DNA from: Primulina eburnea
Taxonomy: Eukaryota; Streptophyta; Magnoliopsida; Lamiales; Gesneriaceae
Length of the DNA stretch: 64,000 bases
Direction: 5' to 3'
Assembly: GCF_022965805.1 (NCBI RefSeq)
Contig: NC_133103.1
Location: 32,489,635-32,553,634 of the forward strand
Shown one piece after another: positions 1 through 11,395 of the stretch. A program made the position numbers and the translations under genes. Positions within the stretch are counted from its first letter, which is position 1; every line of letters begins with the position of its first letter. The notes under the pieces are model-generated. The model saw nothing but the letters and a program-made list of their open reading frames with translations, was not told the DNA's origin and did not search any database.

Positions 1-2010
1 GATGCACTAGTTCGATATCCCCTTTTGGAAGTTAAACGTCCTATCTTTCAAGAAAAACACTTGTTTAGTCACATTTCAATAACTTAGACAAAATTTAAAG
101 ACATAGGTTCAAAACACTGGCTAATGATAAAGTAAAAGGAAACATGACGGAAAGAACAACCAGAACAGAAACATAAGGAGTAAAATTGTATTGAGTAAAA
201 GGAACCTAAAACAAAGAAATGAAAGGCGAAGAGTCTACCCGGCAGGCTACTTCACTTTCTCTCGAGCGTCCGAGCCTTCACTCTCCATCACCCATCTCTT
301 CATCCTCCTGCATGTCTTCTAGGGCCTTAACCACATCGAGGAAGGAAAAAGGGTGTTCGGCTTTAGAGTAACCATTGGCTCGGACCTGAGCAATACTCCC
401 ATTAAATCCATGCTTGAAGTAAGAGGTGGCTTGTTTGAGCACAGCGAATCAAATTACGGAGAGTGGATGAACTCCTCTTTCTTGTGAAGCCACACGGCCT
501 CGGCTTCATGTTCCTTCTTGCGCAATTGTTCCTCAAGCTGAAGTGCTCTCTGCTCTGCACAAGCGGCCTTGTCCTCAAAGACTTGTACTTGAGCTCGGGT
601 GGCTTAGAGCTCGGCTAGGAAAGCCGCTTTCTCTGCTTCACTTTTAGTATGGATATCCTACATTTGCTTCATAAGTTCCCCGTGTCGGCTGAGAACATCA
701 TTCAAGGTCGGTAGCGGCCTTCATCATGGCGAGATCCTCAGAGGATACCAAGTGCCGAACAAAATCTAGAGCTTCTGGTCCAGAAGGATGGGCTACGAAA
801 GAGGTCCCGTGGTCGAGGGATTCCTCCAGGTTGACCTATTAGAAATCGCGGTTATCGGGAATAGTGGAAGAACTATGAGTCCCCTTCCTAGAGCCCCTTG
901 GGGTCGGGGTTGAAGCAGTAACTTTGAGAATTTTTTTCATGAGCTGCCCCTCAGAATCCATGGGCAATTTCTTCTGCTTCCCTTTGGCCTCGGCGGTAGA
1001 GTATTTTGAAGAGGTTTCGATCTCACCTTTCCTCTTTTTCATGTTTTGAAGCATTTTGGACTTCATAATTCTTTCGTCTGGGAAAAAAAAGGGAGAAGAT
1101 GGTGGGGAAGGAGAGACAGAAGAAGCAAAAGAAACATAGAGTCAGCATAATATTTTGTTTTCAGTAGGAAAGTGGAAAGGCTGGGGAAAATATACCTATG
1201 TCCCCCTCCACTTCGAATCTTTTCTTGCAGAACCTAAATTTACAAAGAAGATCATCATGGATCAGGCTCTTGACGTCAAAACACCTTTCCGAGGTATTAG
1301 CAAGGAAGCGGGTCAGGTCTATGACATGCCTTGGTGCGGGTGGATTTCTAAGGTTTAATTTGTCAGCCCAAGCCATATCGCAGTGCCAAGGAAGAGGCTC
1401 AGACTCTACATAAAAAAATCGGTTAGATTGTGGGATGAAGGGTTTTCGCCCAGAAAATCACACTCGGGTCGGGGTGATAGGTAAAATCGACCTACTTCTT
1501 TTCTTTTGATCTGCACAAAACGATCTAAGAGGGCTACTGAGAGGGGTATATCGAAATACATAAGCAATACCCTAAGGACAGAAGCGTGCTAAAGGAATTG
1601 GGATCTAGTTGGCTAGGGCATAGAAGATAGTGATCGCAAAGGAACTGAACTATTCTGGGGATGGGAAACCGAAGACCCATCTCTAGTTGGTCCAAGTAAA
1701 ATGTGAAATATCCGTTAGGGGGGAGATGAGCCCTATCTGTAATCTCAGGGATTCGAATATAGATTTCCGAAGAAAATCTCAATAACTCTCTCATACTATA
1801 AAAATCTTCATACCCTAGAATAGAAGCCTAAACTTCATACCAAGGGAGCCCTGTAGAAGTCCTCAAAGGGGAGGAGGAAGAAGTGCCTATAGCCTCATCC
1901 ATTCCTTAACCAGATTATTGCAACTAGCACAAGAAGAAGAACTTACCGAAGCGATCAAGAAAAGCAGAGTTGGGAACACTAGGTTACCGAATTCAGGAGG
2001 GCTAGCAGAG
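1..2010 (+). mobile_element. Tat-like Ty3/gypsy 3' region, copy 1 (fragment)
   Basis: This segment closely matches 5356-5867 joined to 13513-15196 (a few percent difference by eye). It holds only the region between integrase and 3' LTR, recognised by its antisense ORF. The left side is cut by the window edge. Homology with copy 2 stops near 2010, where copy 2 continues into the rest of its 3' region and copy 1 runs into unrelated sequence and then a minus-strand gypsy fragment. Relative to copy 2 it lacks 179 bp after position 707. The plus orientation is inferred from the antisense direction of the ORF and from copy 2. Confidence 0.7.
278..1902 (-). pseudogene. Antisense aORF of a Tat-like element, copy 1
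   Basis: Reading the minus strand from an ATG at 1902-1900, there is an N-terminal part with one in-frame TAG and then a block resembling the plant 'putative gypsy type transposon' domain (PF04195-like). That block has a proline-glycine-tyrosine motif followed by aromatic and hydrophobic residues and an SQLDPNSF motif (about 1690-1590). Further on are a lysine-rich stretch (1066-839) and a glutamate/alanine-rich coiled-coil (about 650-440). The likely end is a TGA at 280-278. Antisense extra ORFs between integrase and 3' LTR are known in Tat-lineage elements; their function is unknown. A missing C near 1572 shifts the frame relative to copy 2, and 179 bp are missing at 707. Introns may separate the pieces. 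Non-functional as it stands. Confidence 0.6.
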
Positions 2011-2135
2011 CAATGACAATAAAATCGTAATAAGCATGTATGTCACATAATTTAATAGCAATTAAAATAAATTACTCATTTTTCATATTTTCTAGATTTG
2101 CATGCAGTTGGATTACGTCGTCTTAATTTTGGACC

Positions 2136-2885
2136 TTACGGTTTCCCTCTGGCTTTCAACCAATCTTTCTTACCGCTGCTGCTACCACCACTCTCGAATC
2201 TAGGAGGAGGTTGTGAAAACTGTGCTGTAGGCTGTGGAGGTCTCGGAGTCTGAGCAACATACGATGCTCCTCGCTTCTTAATCGAGCCAGCTTCGGCATC
2301 TTTCACCCTGTTCAAAGCGTCAACAAAGTTGTTTGGTCGTCTCGTATTCATCAAAGTAAAAATATCAAGATTTAAGCCGTTGATAAACTGATCAGCAACA
2401 GCTTCATCATTCGCTGCCACGTGTGGAGCAAAACCTAGCAATGTAGAGAACTTGACAACATACTCTTCAATGTTCAACTGCCCTTGTCTCAAGTTTGCAA
2501 ATTCTGCCCCCTTGTCCTTCCGGTATGACACTGGAAAGAAACGCTGATAAAATTCAGTTTTAAAAACTTTCCACGTAATTTATGTACCTCTCTGTTCCAA
2601 CGCTCTCTTGGTTGTAATCCACCGATTCTTTGAAACTCCTTGTAATTGATGCCCAATCAGTTTCACTCTTCGTTCCTCCGTGTATTCGAGGGAATCAAAC
2701 AACATCTCGATATCATCTAACCAGCTCTCACAGTCAACAGAATTCTCGGTGCCTTTCAGTGTCGATGGTATGAATGACTGAAACCGTTTCAGCAATGTTT
2801 CCATCGGTGTAGCTGTCACATCCATAGGATCATTAGATGTACTGCCCTGTTCTGGCGCCCTGACTGCTGATCTTCGAGGAGGCAT
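2136..2885 (-). pseudogene. gag: Truncated gag of Tekay-like element
   Basis: Capsid/nucleocapsid polyprotein start, about 250 codons in one frame. It begins with MPPRR and carries the same retrotransposon gag core as the gag genes at 8270 and 35332 (RKDKGAEFANLRQGQ motif). One in-frame TAA near 2579-2577 separates the N-terminal 101 codons from the rest. The C-terminal serine-rich tail and both zinc knuckles are missing, because homology ends after the LKARGK motif. The start lies about 300 bp downstream of the PBS, the same layout as in the other two copies. Pseudogene. Confidence 0.85.
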
Positions 2886-3183
2886 ATCTGATTATCAAAA
2901 GGATTAGTTTTCCACTACATAAAATCTGTCTCAGTCCTCTTCTGATCATCTTATCTCTGATCCAGAATCGGTTCTGATTCATTCTTTATCAGTACACATT
3001 TCAATCAACTAAATAAATCAAGCAAAAATGTAATTTCAAAGTAATAACACATGCTTTCATGCTAGCATAGAACATAAGTATAATAACAATACAATATTCC
3101 CATGCTAGTATCAATAAGTAAGCAAGGAAAAAGACTCAATCTACCCCGCTCACTCGCTTCTATCTCAGGCTAAGGAACCTACA

Positions 3184-3195
3184 GCTCTGATACCA
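3184..3195 (-). other. Primer-binding site (tRNA-iMet)
   Basis: The minus strand reads TGGTATCAGAGC, complementary to the 3' end of plant initiator tRNA-Met. It lies 5 bp inside the LTR end (TGTGGGGACC at 3201 on the plus strand). This primes minus-strand DNA synthesis in many plant LTR elements and fixes the orientation of this fragment. Confidence 0.9.
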
Positions 3196-3200
3196 CCTGT

Positions 3201-4700
3201 TGTGGGGACCCGGGTACTAATCATCTTCTTAATCGTTCTTTGGGACTAATTGGATCAATTATGTATGCTACTTGATAAAAAAATTCTTATAATATCAAAG
3301 CATTACTAATTAAAATGTATAAAAGCATACAACAAGTTAAGTTTCTTTATTACACACGATCAAATGTAAAGTTTAAAATACTTGATCAACTTACATATTT
3401 ATTTCTATTTACAAGTCACATAACTAGTGTTTTTGTTCCTCACTACCAGACTAGGAATAAACACTACTTTCATATCTAAGCTCGGATCGCCACGCTAATC
3501 ATCACTCGTTCAAGCTCTTTTCGGTAATGATCCTGTCCCACCTGTTTCCATGAACACATACAAACACGACAACAGCCGGAAACTCCGGTGAGAATAAATC
3601 CCAGTATAAAACAGGTATGCATGCAATGCATAAAATCATATACAAACGCATAAATCATATATCAAAGAACATGACTCATAATTTATGACACATTAGTGAA
3701 TACAGATAAAACTCTTTAACACGACTCACATCTAAGTCTAGGGATCCCGATGTGAATAAGACGTAACAAATCTCCCACCTACTCTCCCAATTGGGGTGGC
3801 GGTACGTCTTATTCCTAGACTTCGGTCCTCTCTGTATCGAATATCTACAATATGAGTCAATCTTCTCCTACGCACATCAATACCACCGAACATCTAGTAA
3901 CTTGGCACCTCTGCCAATGACTCATCTATCTCAAGTACATTTCGATAACTCAATAGACAAAGTATAACATATCAAAACATAAACAATCTAGTATGTAGTT
4001 TAGAGAAACTCCAGTCCAATCTGACCCGAGTCGTATCTCCCGGTTCAACATTGATTTATACATTTCTTTTCTCGGTGTTTGGTTGGATGAAATCAATCTC
4101 AATCTTCGAAATCTTCAATACCAATCTGAAATAACATATTTGATACGCACCACGTCAACGTCCAACTCAACGTAAGAATATCAATATGCAATCTCGATAC
4201 ATTTCGACGGCATAACAGCGAAATATTGATATACCGGCAATACAAACATCGTAAGATCAATATCACAAATTCATGACAATAATCATATGCATATCATAAC
4301 CCCAAAATTATGTGCAACTCATGCCATATAAGCTGGAAATTGAGAACAATAACATACGACATCTTTTCTTCAATCCGTTTCCGATTATATGTTTACCGTA
4401 AACTCAAGAACACATATTCTCAAGCATATTACAATTCCTCCAACATATAAAATCTGAATCATGTTGGAAATCAATAAACCTTACGTCTTTTCGTAGCCGA
4501 TGACAAGAGGATCACCAATCTAAGCTCGGATCGATAATTGAACGGTCGGATCGTTCGTAAGCACAAAATCAAGCTAAAATGAAACTTGAGGAGTTCTGAA
4601 CTTTGCTCTCGGTTCTTGCTGCTGGAATGAAGGAAAGAAGAGGTTTGTATATTAAATATGCATGTCAAACACCAAGTGGCTTCATGTTTTAAAATTCAAT
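3201..4700 (-). repeat. Partial 5' LTR of Tekay-like fragment
   Basis: The LTR 3' end (minus strand ...GGTCCCCACA) is at 3201. It resembles the LTR at 54981-56961, including a CCGGA/TCCGG hairpin near 3575-3590 and a promoter-like AT stretch (TATATTAAATA near 4647-4657). The U3 end normally starting TGTAA is absent, so the LTR is truncated at about 4670-4700. Apart from this LTR, 2886-4700 holds only leader sequence and no gene. Confidence 0.7.
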
Positions 4701-4855
4701 TTCAGGGAGAAAGAGGGAATTTAGATCCGAAGTACGAAGGACCCTACAAAGTTATTGGGAAAGCAGGAATTGCAGCATACTACTTAGAGGATGATGAGGG
4801 TAAGAAGACCAAACGCCTGTGGAATGTCCAACACTTGAAATCATATTTTGCTTAA
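4701..4855 (+). pseudogene. Integrase C-terminus of Tat-like element
   Basis: About 50 codons matching the extreme C-terminus of Tat-lineage integrases: a GNLDPK..GPY motif, a hydrophobic strand, then RLWNVQHLKSYF before the TAA stop. This end anchors the newly made DNA in the integration complex. Everything upstream (protease, RT, RNase H, integrase core) is absent because sequence before about 4700 belongs to the minus-strand gypsy LTR. A methionine at 4658 lies in that LTR-derived sequence and is not a real start. Confidence 0.75.
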
Positions 4856-4963
4856 CCATAGCCTCAATCCATCCTGTTAGTTTTATTTTTAATTATGTCT
4901 TTATTTTCAAGAATATGATGAATAAGATTTGACATTGATATATCATCTGTTTTTAACAAAATA

Positions 4964-5235
4964 AAAGCTCGACCTCGCACTCGCGCTCGGCACAAAATAA
5001 AGTCCGACGTCGTGATCGGCACGATTAAAAGTCCGACCTCGTGATTGGCACGATTAAAAGCCCGACCTCGCTCTTGGCACGAAACAAAGTCCGACCACGC
5101 AATCGGCACGATCAAAATCCCGACCTCGCGCCCAAAAATAATAACAAAGTCCGACCTTATGCTCGGTACGATTTAAAATCCGACCTCGTGTTCGAAAGCA
5201 AAAGAAAAACCCTACCTCGCACTCGACAATGAAAT
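4964..5235 (+). repeat. Degenerate ~35-bp tandem repeat in Tat 3' region
   Basis: Roughly seven irregular units, each containing a version of AAAGTCCGACCTCG followed by CTCGGCACGA. Positions vary mainly at CpG sites. It sits between integrase and aORF, a place where Tat/Ogre-type elements often hold tandem repeats. No coding role is evident. The rest of 4856-5355 shows nothing else. Confidence 0.7.
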
Positions 5236-6007
5236 ATAAAAGAAATCAATAAGAATAAAAGATCCGATCTCCGTGTACAAGGTATCAGATTTGCACCGGA
5301 CAATGAGGTTGTATATCAACCTTCCTATGGTCATGAGTTTATAATTATTCGGAAGATGCACTAGTTCGATATCCCCTTTTGGAAGTTAAACGTCCTATCT
5401 TTCAAGAAAAACACTTGTTTAGTCACATTTCAATAACTTAGACAAAATTTAAAGACATAGGTTCAAAACACTGGCTAATGATAAAGTAAAAGGAAACATG
5501 ACGAAAAGAACAACCAGAACAGAAACATAAGGAGTAAAATTGTATTGAGTAAAAGGAACCTAAAACAAAGAAATGAAAGGCGAAGAGTCTACCCGGCAGG
5601 CTACTTCACTTTCTCTCGAGCGTCCGAGCCTTCACTCTCCATCACCCATCTCTTCATCCTCCTGCATGTCTTCTAGGGCCTTAACCACATCGAGGAAGGA
5701 AAAAGGGTGTTCGGCTTTAGAGTAACCATTGGCTCGGACCTGAGCAATACTCCCATTAAATCCATGCTTGAAGTAAGAGGTGGCTTGTTTGAGCACAGCG
5801 AATCAAATTACGGAGAGTGGATGAACTCCTCTTTCTTCTGAAGCCACACGGCCTCGGCTTCATGTTCTGTAATGCCCGAGAATTAATCACTGTTAATCAA
5901 GGATTATTGACTTATAATTTAACGTGATTACGAAAGGGCCAACTGAGACACGATTTAAGATAATGTGTGGCCATTTATTTTGAGTTTCAGAATGTGTTGC
6001 CGAAGCA

Positions 6008-6240
6008 ACACTGCACCCGCACCCTTGCATGTACCACACCCGCGGTGCATGGACATAAACTTGGTCAGTTTTATCGAAGGGTGACCGCACCCGCGGTGCA
6101 AGCATTACCGCACCCGTGGTGCATTACCGCACCCGCGGTCTTGACATGTACCGCACCCGCGGTCATGTAATTTCAGAATGGATAAGAATGCCGAAGCATG
6201 AGCGCACCCGCGGTGCAAGATAGAGCGCACCCGCGGTGTG
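6008..6240 (+). repeat. ACCGCACCCGCGGT array in U3
   Basis: About seven copies of a core CACCCGCGGT, mostly inside ACCGC-ACCC-GCGGT, a 5-bp inverted repeat around four bases. Spacing is irregular (about 20-55 bp). The array ends about 45 bp before the TATA-like tract, which fits a cluster of transcription-factor sites. It is repeated in the 3' LTR (11541-11768), and a related array lies in a different LTR family (55195-55465). Confidence 0.8.
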
Positions 6241-6280
6241 ACGTGCAGCATGGAAAATGAGACACGTTTATTGCATGCGA

Positions 6281-6296
6281 TTTTGATATATATATG
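6281..6296 (+). promoter_or_regulatory. Likely LTR promoter TATA region
   Basis: TTTTGATATATATATG lies in mid-U3 directly after the CACCCGCGGT array. The equivalent in the other Tekay-like LTR is a TATATATATAG tract near 55503-55513, also just after its array. The start site is inferred to lie some 30 bp downstream. Confidence 0.5.
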
Positions 6297-7100
6297 TAAG
6301 AATTGCTCGAAATCAGAATCAGAACGAGGAGGAAATCGAGAAGAAGGCTTCCGAGAAAGAAAGAAAAATCCTTACGCCTTTTGCGAAAAATCCGTCCGTC
6401 TGATTTTGAATCCGACTTCGGTATTGAGTTCCTATCGACGTAGGCTACAACTAGACGTAAGTTTTACTACGTTTTGACATGCTTTGAAATTATGATATTG
6501 TCAGAATTGAATGGAACTCATATATGTTGTTCTTGACGTAGTAGACATCATAGAATCGAAGTCAGATTAAGAAACGGACTGATTTTGGAATTGTTATGAT
6601 TTTCGGAATAGTTTTGGAGTCGAGTTGATATCAAAATTGAGTTGTTGTTGATTATGAGATATTAGAATTGATATCTGACTGATATGATATGGCTGGATAT
6701 ATTGAGATTACGCCGTTATGTTGTTGAAACAGAATTTGATTGAATTCTGATTATACCCAGTAGTTCTTGAGTGGTGTATTGATTTTGTACCCTCAATATT
6801 GTTATTGTCAGACTGAGTATTTACAGGCTTGGGGTTCGAGACTTCGACGGAGCCAGAGTATCAGAAAGAAAGGTATAAATTAATATTGAGTTGGGATTGC
6901 ACAACTCGAGTGAGGTTTGACTCGAGTCTCCCTAAATCACTTACTTTCATTTATTGCATTGACATTTGCAATTGATGAGACTTATGATTGTTGTCTATTG
7001 ATTTATAGCCACTGCATGTAATGACTGCTGATTCGCTAGTCATTGATTGATTTGCTTAGATACTGACTACATGTATTGATTACTGAGTCGTTGAGTCATA

Positions 7101-7335
7101 GGCTGATTCGCCTAGTCACCGACTGATTCGTCGGGTTATTGACTGATTCGTCTTATTATAGGCTGATTCGCCTAGTCACCGGCTGATTCGTCCGGTGATT
7201 GACTGATTCGTCTAAAATTAAGCTGATTCGCTTAATTACAGGCTGAGTTGTCTGATTATTGGCTGATTCGCCTAATTACTGGCTGATTCGTCGGGTTATT
7301 GACTGATTCGTCAATTCTGTGGCTGATTCGCCCAG
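7101..7335 (+). repeat. 20-bp phased hairpin array (5' LTR)
   Basis: TGATTC loops begin at 7104, 7124, 7144, 7164, 7184, 7204, 7224, 7244 (variant TGAGTT), 7264, 7284, 7304 and 7324, an exact 20-bp period. Each is closed by C and G and flanked by complementary arms that differ between units, for example CCGAC/GTCGG, TAGGC/GCCTA, AATTAAGC/GCTTAATT and ATTGAC/GTCAAT. A further hairpin with the same loop is at 7021-7043. It lies downstream of the TATA-like site, so it should be transcribed. Confidence 0.85.
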
Positions 7336-7988
7336 ACACTGGATATATGAATTATATCAATGCCGTTAGGGATTGATTCATTCCTATCGACTGAGATTCG
7401 GTATAATTATTATTATTCAGACATCGGGATCCCTAGGATAGAGTTGAGTCGAGTCTGAGACGACGCATCAGTTGAGTTGAGTCTGATATGACATGTTGAT
7501 TTACATTGTTTATACCATTCATGATTATTGAATGTTTGATATGGATTTATGTTTCTGATTTGAGACATGTTATAAATAATTCTTATATGCTTTCGTATAT
7601 GCTTTTATATGACTGCATGTTTGCATTGTTTATACTGGGATATTGATATCTCACCAGAGTTATCCGGCTGTTGTCTTGTTTTGTATGTGTGCATGACAAC
7701 AGGTGGGGCTGGATCAGGGTCAAGAAGAAGATGAGAGAAGATTAGATAGCGTGGAGATCCGGGCTTCGAAGCAACATAGGATTCAGCACTGATATGTAGG
7801 TGAACCTAGTTGAATTCTTGTAGATAACACAAGATTTGTATGATCATGTTTAATATGTAATTTGAGTAAATTACATTACGTTTCCGCTTTGTATTTTAAA
7901 AAAAAAAATTAGACCCTGTTTTGTAATTGATTAATTAGTCCCCAATGATGATTAAGAACATGATTAGCGTCCGGGTCCCCACAACAGG

Positions 7989-8000
7989 TGGTATCAGAGC
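7989..8000 (+). other. Primer-binding site (tRNA-iMet)
   Basis: TGGTATCAGAGC, complementary to initiator tRNA-Met, 5 bp after the 5' LTR end at 7983. Leader sequence without genes follows to the gag start at 8270. Confidence 0.93.
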
Positions 8001-8269
8001 TATTGGTCTAGAACCTAGAGTTCTTTAGATTGAGATAGAAGAGGCTAGTGAGCGGAGTAGATTGAGGTTTTCTTTCCTGCTTTTGATTGCTAGCATTCTT
8101 TACTGCTTTATATAATACATGTTACTTGACTTATCTGATTTGATTTTGTAATATGTATTATTGGGAACAAATCTGAATTGATTCTCGATCAGCAGTAAGA
8201 TGATCAGAGGAGAGACTGAATTGAAACAGGTGTGTTGGATTGGATTACTAATCCTTTTGAGTTTCAGAT

Positions 8270-9364
8270 ATGCCTCCTAGACGAATTCCATAACAGGGTA
8301 GTACATCGAATCCTCCAATGGATGTAACACCGACTCCAATGGAAACCTTGCTGAAAAGGTTTCAGTCATTCAAACCACCCACTCTGACGGGTACTGAGAC
8401 ATCAGTCGAGTGTGAGAGTTGGTTAGGTAGCATTGAGTTGCTGTTTGATTCACTGGAGTACAGTGATGAGCGCCGGATTAAATTGATTGGGCACCAGTTG
8501 CTGGATGTTGCACAAAGCTGGTGGATTACAATGAAGAGGACCTTGGAGCAACGAGGTACGATTATTACTTGGGATGTATTTAAAACTGAGTTTTATCAGA
8601 GATTCTTCCCAATATCGTACAGAAAGGACAAGGGGGCGGAGTTTGCCAATTTGAGACAGGGTCAACTGAACATTGAAGAATATGTGACCAAGTTCTCTAC
8701 CTTGTTGAAATTTGCTCCACATGTGTCTGAAAATGACGAAGCCATTGCTGATCAGTTCATCAATGGCTTGAATCCCGATATTTTTACATTGGTGAACACA
8801 GGGCGACCGAATAATTTTGTTGATGCCATGAATAGAGCAAAGGGCGCTGAAGCGGGCCTGATAAGGCAGAGAGGAGCTGAATTTGTTCCTCCAGTGTTGA
8901 GACCACAGGAACCACCTCCCAGATTTGAAAGTGGCCGTAGCAGTGGTGGAACGAAAGATTTTCTGAAAGCTAGAGGAAGGCAGTTTAAGAAGTCTGGCGG
9001 CAGTTCTTCTAGCTCCAGTGGTTCGCAGCAGAGTTATACCGGCATTTACTGCGGAAATTGTGGAGGGAGACATTCCACTGAGCAATGCCAAGGAGTACTT
9101 GGTAGTTGCCACTTCTGCAAGCAACAGGGACATTTTGCCAGAGTATGTCCACAGAGGGGTTCCCAAAGATCCCAGGGAGCTGAACCATCTGGACCAGCGG
9201 CACAGTGGAGTAGACGATCAGCTGCCGTTCCTTCATTTCAGCCAGCACCATCTCAGTCACAGCAGAGGCCAGTTGGCCAGCCTCCTAGACAGCAGGCCAG
9301 AGTATTTGCTTTAACCGAGGAGCAGGCTCAGGAAGCACCAGATGATGATGTTGCAGGTAACTGA
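8270..9364 (+). CDS. gag: Gag polyprotein of Tekay-like element
   Basis: Structural protein forming virus-like particles and packaging element RNA. The family start, ATG at 8270 (MPPRRIP), is followed by an in-frame TAA at 8291-8293. The next methionine, 8318, begins an unbroken 348-codon frame. It has the retrotransposon gag core at about residues 30-180, an S/Q/P-rich linker, and two zinc knuckles: C245/C248/H252/C257 (short spacing) and C264/C267/H272/C277. The frame ends at TGA 9362-9364, while the protease homology continues in another frame from about 9342. Apart from the early stop, this is the best-kept part of the element; it could make protein from 8318. Confidence 0.88.
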
Positions 9365-11382
9365 TTTGTTTGATTATCCTGCATATGTATTGAGTGATGC
9401 CGGTGCTTCACATACTCTTATTCCTGAAAGATTTGCATTGATGCATGCATTATCTGTTGAGTCCCTATGTACTGTAGTATTTGTTTCTTTTACTTTTGGG
9501 AAAAGATCTTGTATCAGTGATTTCTGTTAGATCTTGTATACTACACTAGGATGAGAATGAGATCGAGTTAGATCGTGTGGTAGTTTGTGTTGTACTGGTG
9601 TTCTATGATTTTGGAACTGCATTACTGATATTGATATGCGGACCAAGTACAGAGCTACCATAGATTAGTTCCAGAAGATGGTAAGAATCAGACCCGAGAT
9701 GATCAAGAGATGAATATTGTACGATAAGACTTCTAGACTGAGAATTCCTTTGATCTTCGTACTAGCTATGACTCGATTATTACAGAAAGGAGCAGAGTGG
9801 CTCCTTATGTATTCAGTTGATTTACTGAAATTGAGTTCATCATTGGCTGATTTACCAATGATATGAAAGTTATTGATGTTTTCTCTGATAAGACTTCAGA
9901 TCTGATTCCAATCAGAGAGATTGATTTTAGCTTTGAACTGATATTAGAAATTGTTGAAATCTTGAATCTTGATTGAGACAGATTGCATTCAGGATGTGTT
10001 ATATCCGAAGATGATATTTTTGTTGATTTTATCAGAGTTAAACCGTGATTAGTCAGCCGAGGTTGACATCGATGTCAGAAATTGAGGTTTATGAGTTTAG
10101 CAGGTCTGTATCAATGCGTTTAGCATGTTTTGAATTTGATTGAATATAGATATTATTCTGAATACGTGCTTGAGACAGATTATAGACAATGGAGATTATA
10201 TTGCACCGTCCGAACCAGAGCTGATTTTGAAACGTTAGCAGTTCGAAAAGTTAATTAGAATATTTAGAACTCAATATCGATAGTCAGACCGGAATGTCGA
10301 TCAGAATATCAGGTAAGTAATACTGTATTGTATGTTAATAACTGATTTGTTTGTGCCCGATATTTCGAATGTGAAATGACATAGATTGTTAGAAAGGTGC
10401 AATACTTGATTCAGTAGGCATCCTGATAGTAGAAAATGTTTTGATAGAAACAGATGAGATTAGATATGACAGAGTTTGGACTGAAATGTCTGAACTACAG
10501 ACAGATAAAGATAGAAAGAAAACAAACCAAGAGATTGGTTAGATAATTTATCGATTCCTGAATGGAAATGAGATTACATTTCCAAGGATATCGTAATAAA
10601 ATTACTGCATTCCTCTTGGAATTGAGTATCGATTGAGTTAAGAATGACAGACTGACGCAGTCTGCGAGTGCTAACTCGTACATGAAGATGTACAAATATG
10701 ATATATGACTGCGATTTTGTCAGAAAAGTGATAAGATTACACGGAGTACTGAGAATTGATTATATTACACCGTGATTTTGGTTGATTTTGCACATTTGAC
10801 CGAATGTACAGTAAGAGTTGGATACTAGATTATATCTGAATACTGAATAGTATTCACTATCTGACGGACAGTCAGAGTGGAGTATCCAGATTCCAGAACA
10901 TAAGCTTAAAATTGTAGTGTTTGATTTAACACTAATTGGCAGGATTTATTGCCATGTTGTGAATTTTTATACCACAACAGATATTAAATAAGTATGGGAA
11001 TGACACTATTAGACACGTTGTACGTTAAGAAGTACAGATTCCCTCTGTATTGAAATGATATCTCTGAGGTTTCTGAGATTCGACCTGACATGATCAGAGA
11101 TATGACTGAAAAGATGAAGCTAATTCAGAAGAAAATGAAAATAGCTCATGATAATCAGATTGAATATGCCAACGTCGGACGATGACTGTTGGTAACTAAG
11201 ATTAAAGATCGAATATATCTTTGATTGAGATAAACAGAGTCGATTCCAGAAATAGAACTTGATATGAGATTGAAATTCCAGAACAGATTCGTTGAGATGA
11301 GTTTCTGATTTAAACTCTGGATACATTTCTTCTGATATATCTGAATTGATTACTTGCGAGTTCGAGGACGAACTCAGATCTT
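9342..11382 (+). pseudogene. pol: Degenerate pol remnant (protease to integrase)
   Basis: The protease start is visible at 9363-9460, but the active-site DTGA reads D-A-G-A. Pieces of the protease/RT linker (about 9640-9840) and of the integrase C-terminus (about 11040-11180, with an LYW-like and a MIR-M motif) can be followed only across many stops and frame changes. The RT catalytic block, most of RNase H and the chromodomain are not recognisable. The stretch is AT-rich with frequent TGA/TAG, as expected after long methylation-driven C-to-T decay. It cannot encode a working polymerase or integrase. Confidence 0.75.
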
Positions 11383-11395
11383 AGAGGGGGAGAAA
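11383..11395 (+). other. Polypurine tract
   Basis: AGAGGGGGAGAAA lies immediately before the 3' LTR start TGTAATG. It is the plus-strand primer site and is identical in form to the tract at 54966-54980 in the other Tekay-like element. Confidence 0.88.

Larger units (their letters stand above)
2011..4700 (-). mobile_element. Tekay-like Ty3/gypsy 5' end fragment, minus strand
   Basis: From right to left this contains part of a 5' LTR, a tRNA-Met PBS and a truncated gag, so only the 5' end of an element survives. Gag stops matching its relatives near 2148, and 2011-2147 is filler of unknown origin. The right boundary near 4700 is placed where LTR-like sequence gives way to Tat integrase coding. 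No target-site duplication is visible. It lies between the two Tat-like copies and probably entered with the rearrangement that produced them. Confidence 0.75.
5868..7983 (+). repeat. 5' LTR of Tekay-like element
   Basis: 2116 bp, TG...CA ends. The likely U3 carries the ACCGCACCCGCGGT array (6008-6240), then a TATA-like tract (6287-6296). The downstream transcribed part carries a 20-bp phased hairpin array (7101-7335) and a CCGGA/TCCGG-type hairpin (7653-7667), here with one arm mutated. ACAACAGGTGG at 7696-7706 repeats the sequence at the LTR/PBS junction (7981-7991). No gene. Confidence 0.93.

Noticed and set aside
5967..6170. Open frames rich in the repeated residues TAPAV
   Set aside because: Produced by the CACCCGCGGT array in U3; the same frames appear in the second LTR.
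7101..7335. Regular 20-bp repeats resembling a CRISPR array
   Set aside because: No constant repeat plus unique spacer pattern; the units lie in a plant LTR and are present in both LTRs of the element.
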